The notes under the pieces are model-generated. The model did no database searches and had not been told where the DNA came from. It saw nothing but the letters and a program-made list of their open reading frames with translations. 6,164 bases of DNA, taken from positions 1 through 6,164 of the forward strand of contig WJJK01000257.1 in the NCBI GenBank assembly GCA_014729705.1, read 5' to 3'. The position numbers were made by a program, and so were the translations under genes. Source of the stretch: Candidatus Altarchaeales archaeon (GTDB lineage: Archaea > Altiarchaeota > Altiarchaeia > IMC4 > SCGC-AAA252-I15). Shown here piece after piece: positions 5,758-6,164 of this stretch; the stretch's first letter is position 1; every line of letters starts with the position of its first letter.

Positions 5758-5759
5758 TG
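5742..5759 (+). promoter_or_regulatory. ribosome binding site and TAATG overlap for the ATP-grasp gene
   Basis: GAGGAG at 5742-5747 lies 9 bases before ATG 5757, which shares its A with the preceding TAA stop. It is the third one-base stop/start overlap in this operon, after those at 1412 and 2092. Confidence 0.75.
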
Positions 5760-6164
5760 AACAAAGTATATTTATATCCATACCATCCTAAATCTGAGAC
5801 TGCTGGTTTAGTTGCAAAAGAATTAGGTATTCGTCGAATAAAGCATAAGAATTCATCAGTAAAAGACAGTAAAGATTTGATTATTGTCAATTGGGGATCA
5901 AGTAATCTTCCCTATAATGAAGCAACTATTATTAATATTCCAGAAGGCGTAGCTGTTGCGGCTAACAAACTCTCTTTCTTTAGACTAGCTGATGAGTCTA
6001 ATGTTCGTATCCCTAGGTTCACCACGGACAAAGAGGTTGCAGCATCCTGGCTTAACCAAGGACGAGAAGTCTGTATAAGGAAGAAGCTAACAGCTAATTC
6101 AGGTGTTGGTCTTTCCGTTATATCTAAATTAGATGATTTAGTAGATGCACCATTATATACACAG
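5757..6164 (+). CDS. ATP-grasp family ligase, N-terminal 136 residues (runs off the window)
   Basis: The frame opens at ATG 5757 and stays open to the last base, giving 136 residues with the C-terminus outside the window. The start MNKVYLYPYHPKSETAGLVA and the following VNWGSS (44-49) form the Rossmann-like preATP-grasp domain of the phage ATP-grasp type. AANKLSFFRLADESNVRIPRF (about 68-88) is the usual 'K-x-x-x-x-x-L-x-x-x-x-V-x-x-P' helix leading into the ATP-grasp domain. CIRKKLTANSGVGLSVI (106-122) carries the nucleotide-binding strand with its basic residues and the small Gly-rich loop SGVG. The metal-binding acidic residues normally lie near the C-terminus and cannot be seen. ATP-grasp enzymes activate a carboxylate as an acyl phosphate and join it to an amine or thiol, which fits the neighbouring amidoligases. 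The likely role is a third ligation step of the same pathway, which is inference. Confidence 0.88.
   Translation, partial: MNKVYLYPYHPKSETAGLVAKELGIRRIKHKNSSVKDSKDLIIVNWGSSNLPYNEATIINIPEGVAVAANKLSFFRLADESNVRIPRFTTDKEVAASWLNQGREVCIRKKLTANSGVGLSVISKLDDLVDAPLYTQ

Overview
The window looks like part of a tailed-phage genome, probably one infecting a Gram-negative bacterium. Every convincing gene is on the + strand. Genes overlap or sit at most about 15 bases apart, nearly every one has a GAGG/AGGAG ribosome binding site, and the DNA is AT-rich. There is no tRNA, insertion sequence, CRISPR array or clear terminator. The sequence does not identify host or genus. The gene content matches a cassette I know from phiEco32-type phages and, I believe, some rV5/PVP-SE1-type myoviruses.

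Layout. Bases 1-115 hold the tail of whatever lies upstream and a possible 26-residue membrane peptide (20-100). Two genes without recognisable function follow: a 96-residue basic protein (116-406) and a 340-residue protein (390-1412) whose N-terminus is a run of acidic pentads. From 1412 the enzyme cassette begins: a class I glutamine amidotransferase/peptidase C26 homologue (1412-2092) lacking its catalytic Cys and His; a class II glutamine amidotransferase with an intact Cys2 active site and a C-terminal zinc-ribbon-like module (2092-3294); a phiEco32-like COOH-NH2 ligase type 2 (3309-4166); an unrecognised 206-residue protein (4179-4799); a second ligase of the Amidoligase_2 type (4780-5757); and the first 136 residues of an ATP-grasp enzyme that runs off the window (5757-6164).

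How the genes may work together. Two glutamine-synthetase-fold ligases and an ATP-grasp enzyme can each form an amide or peptide bond at ATP cost, and the class II amidotransferase can release ammonia from glutamine. The set therefore looks like a phage-encoded pathway that makes a small peptide-like molecule or modifies carboxylates on a protein or on the cell surface. That is inference: the domain calls rest on visible motifs, but nothing here shows the substrate. The most unusual observation is the class I amidotransferase homologue, which keeps its fold signatures but has Gly in place of the nucleophilic Cys and Arg in place of the catalytic His, so it is probably a pseudoenzyme working beside an intact class II glutaminase.
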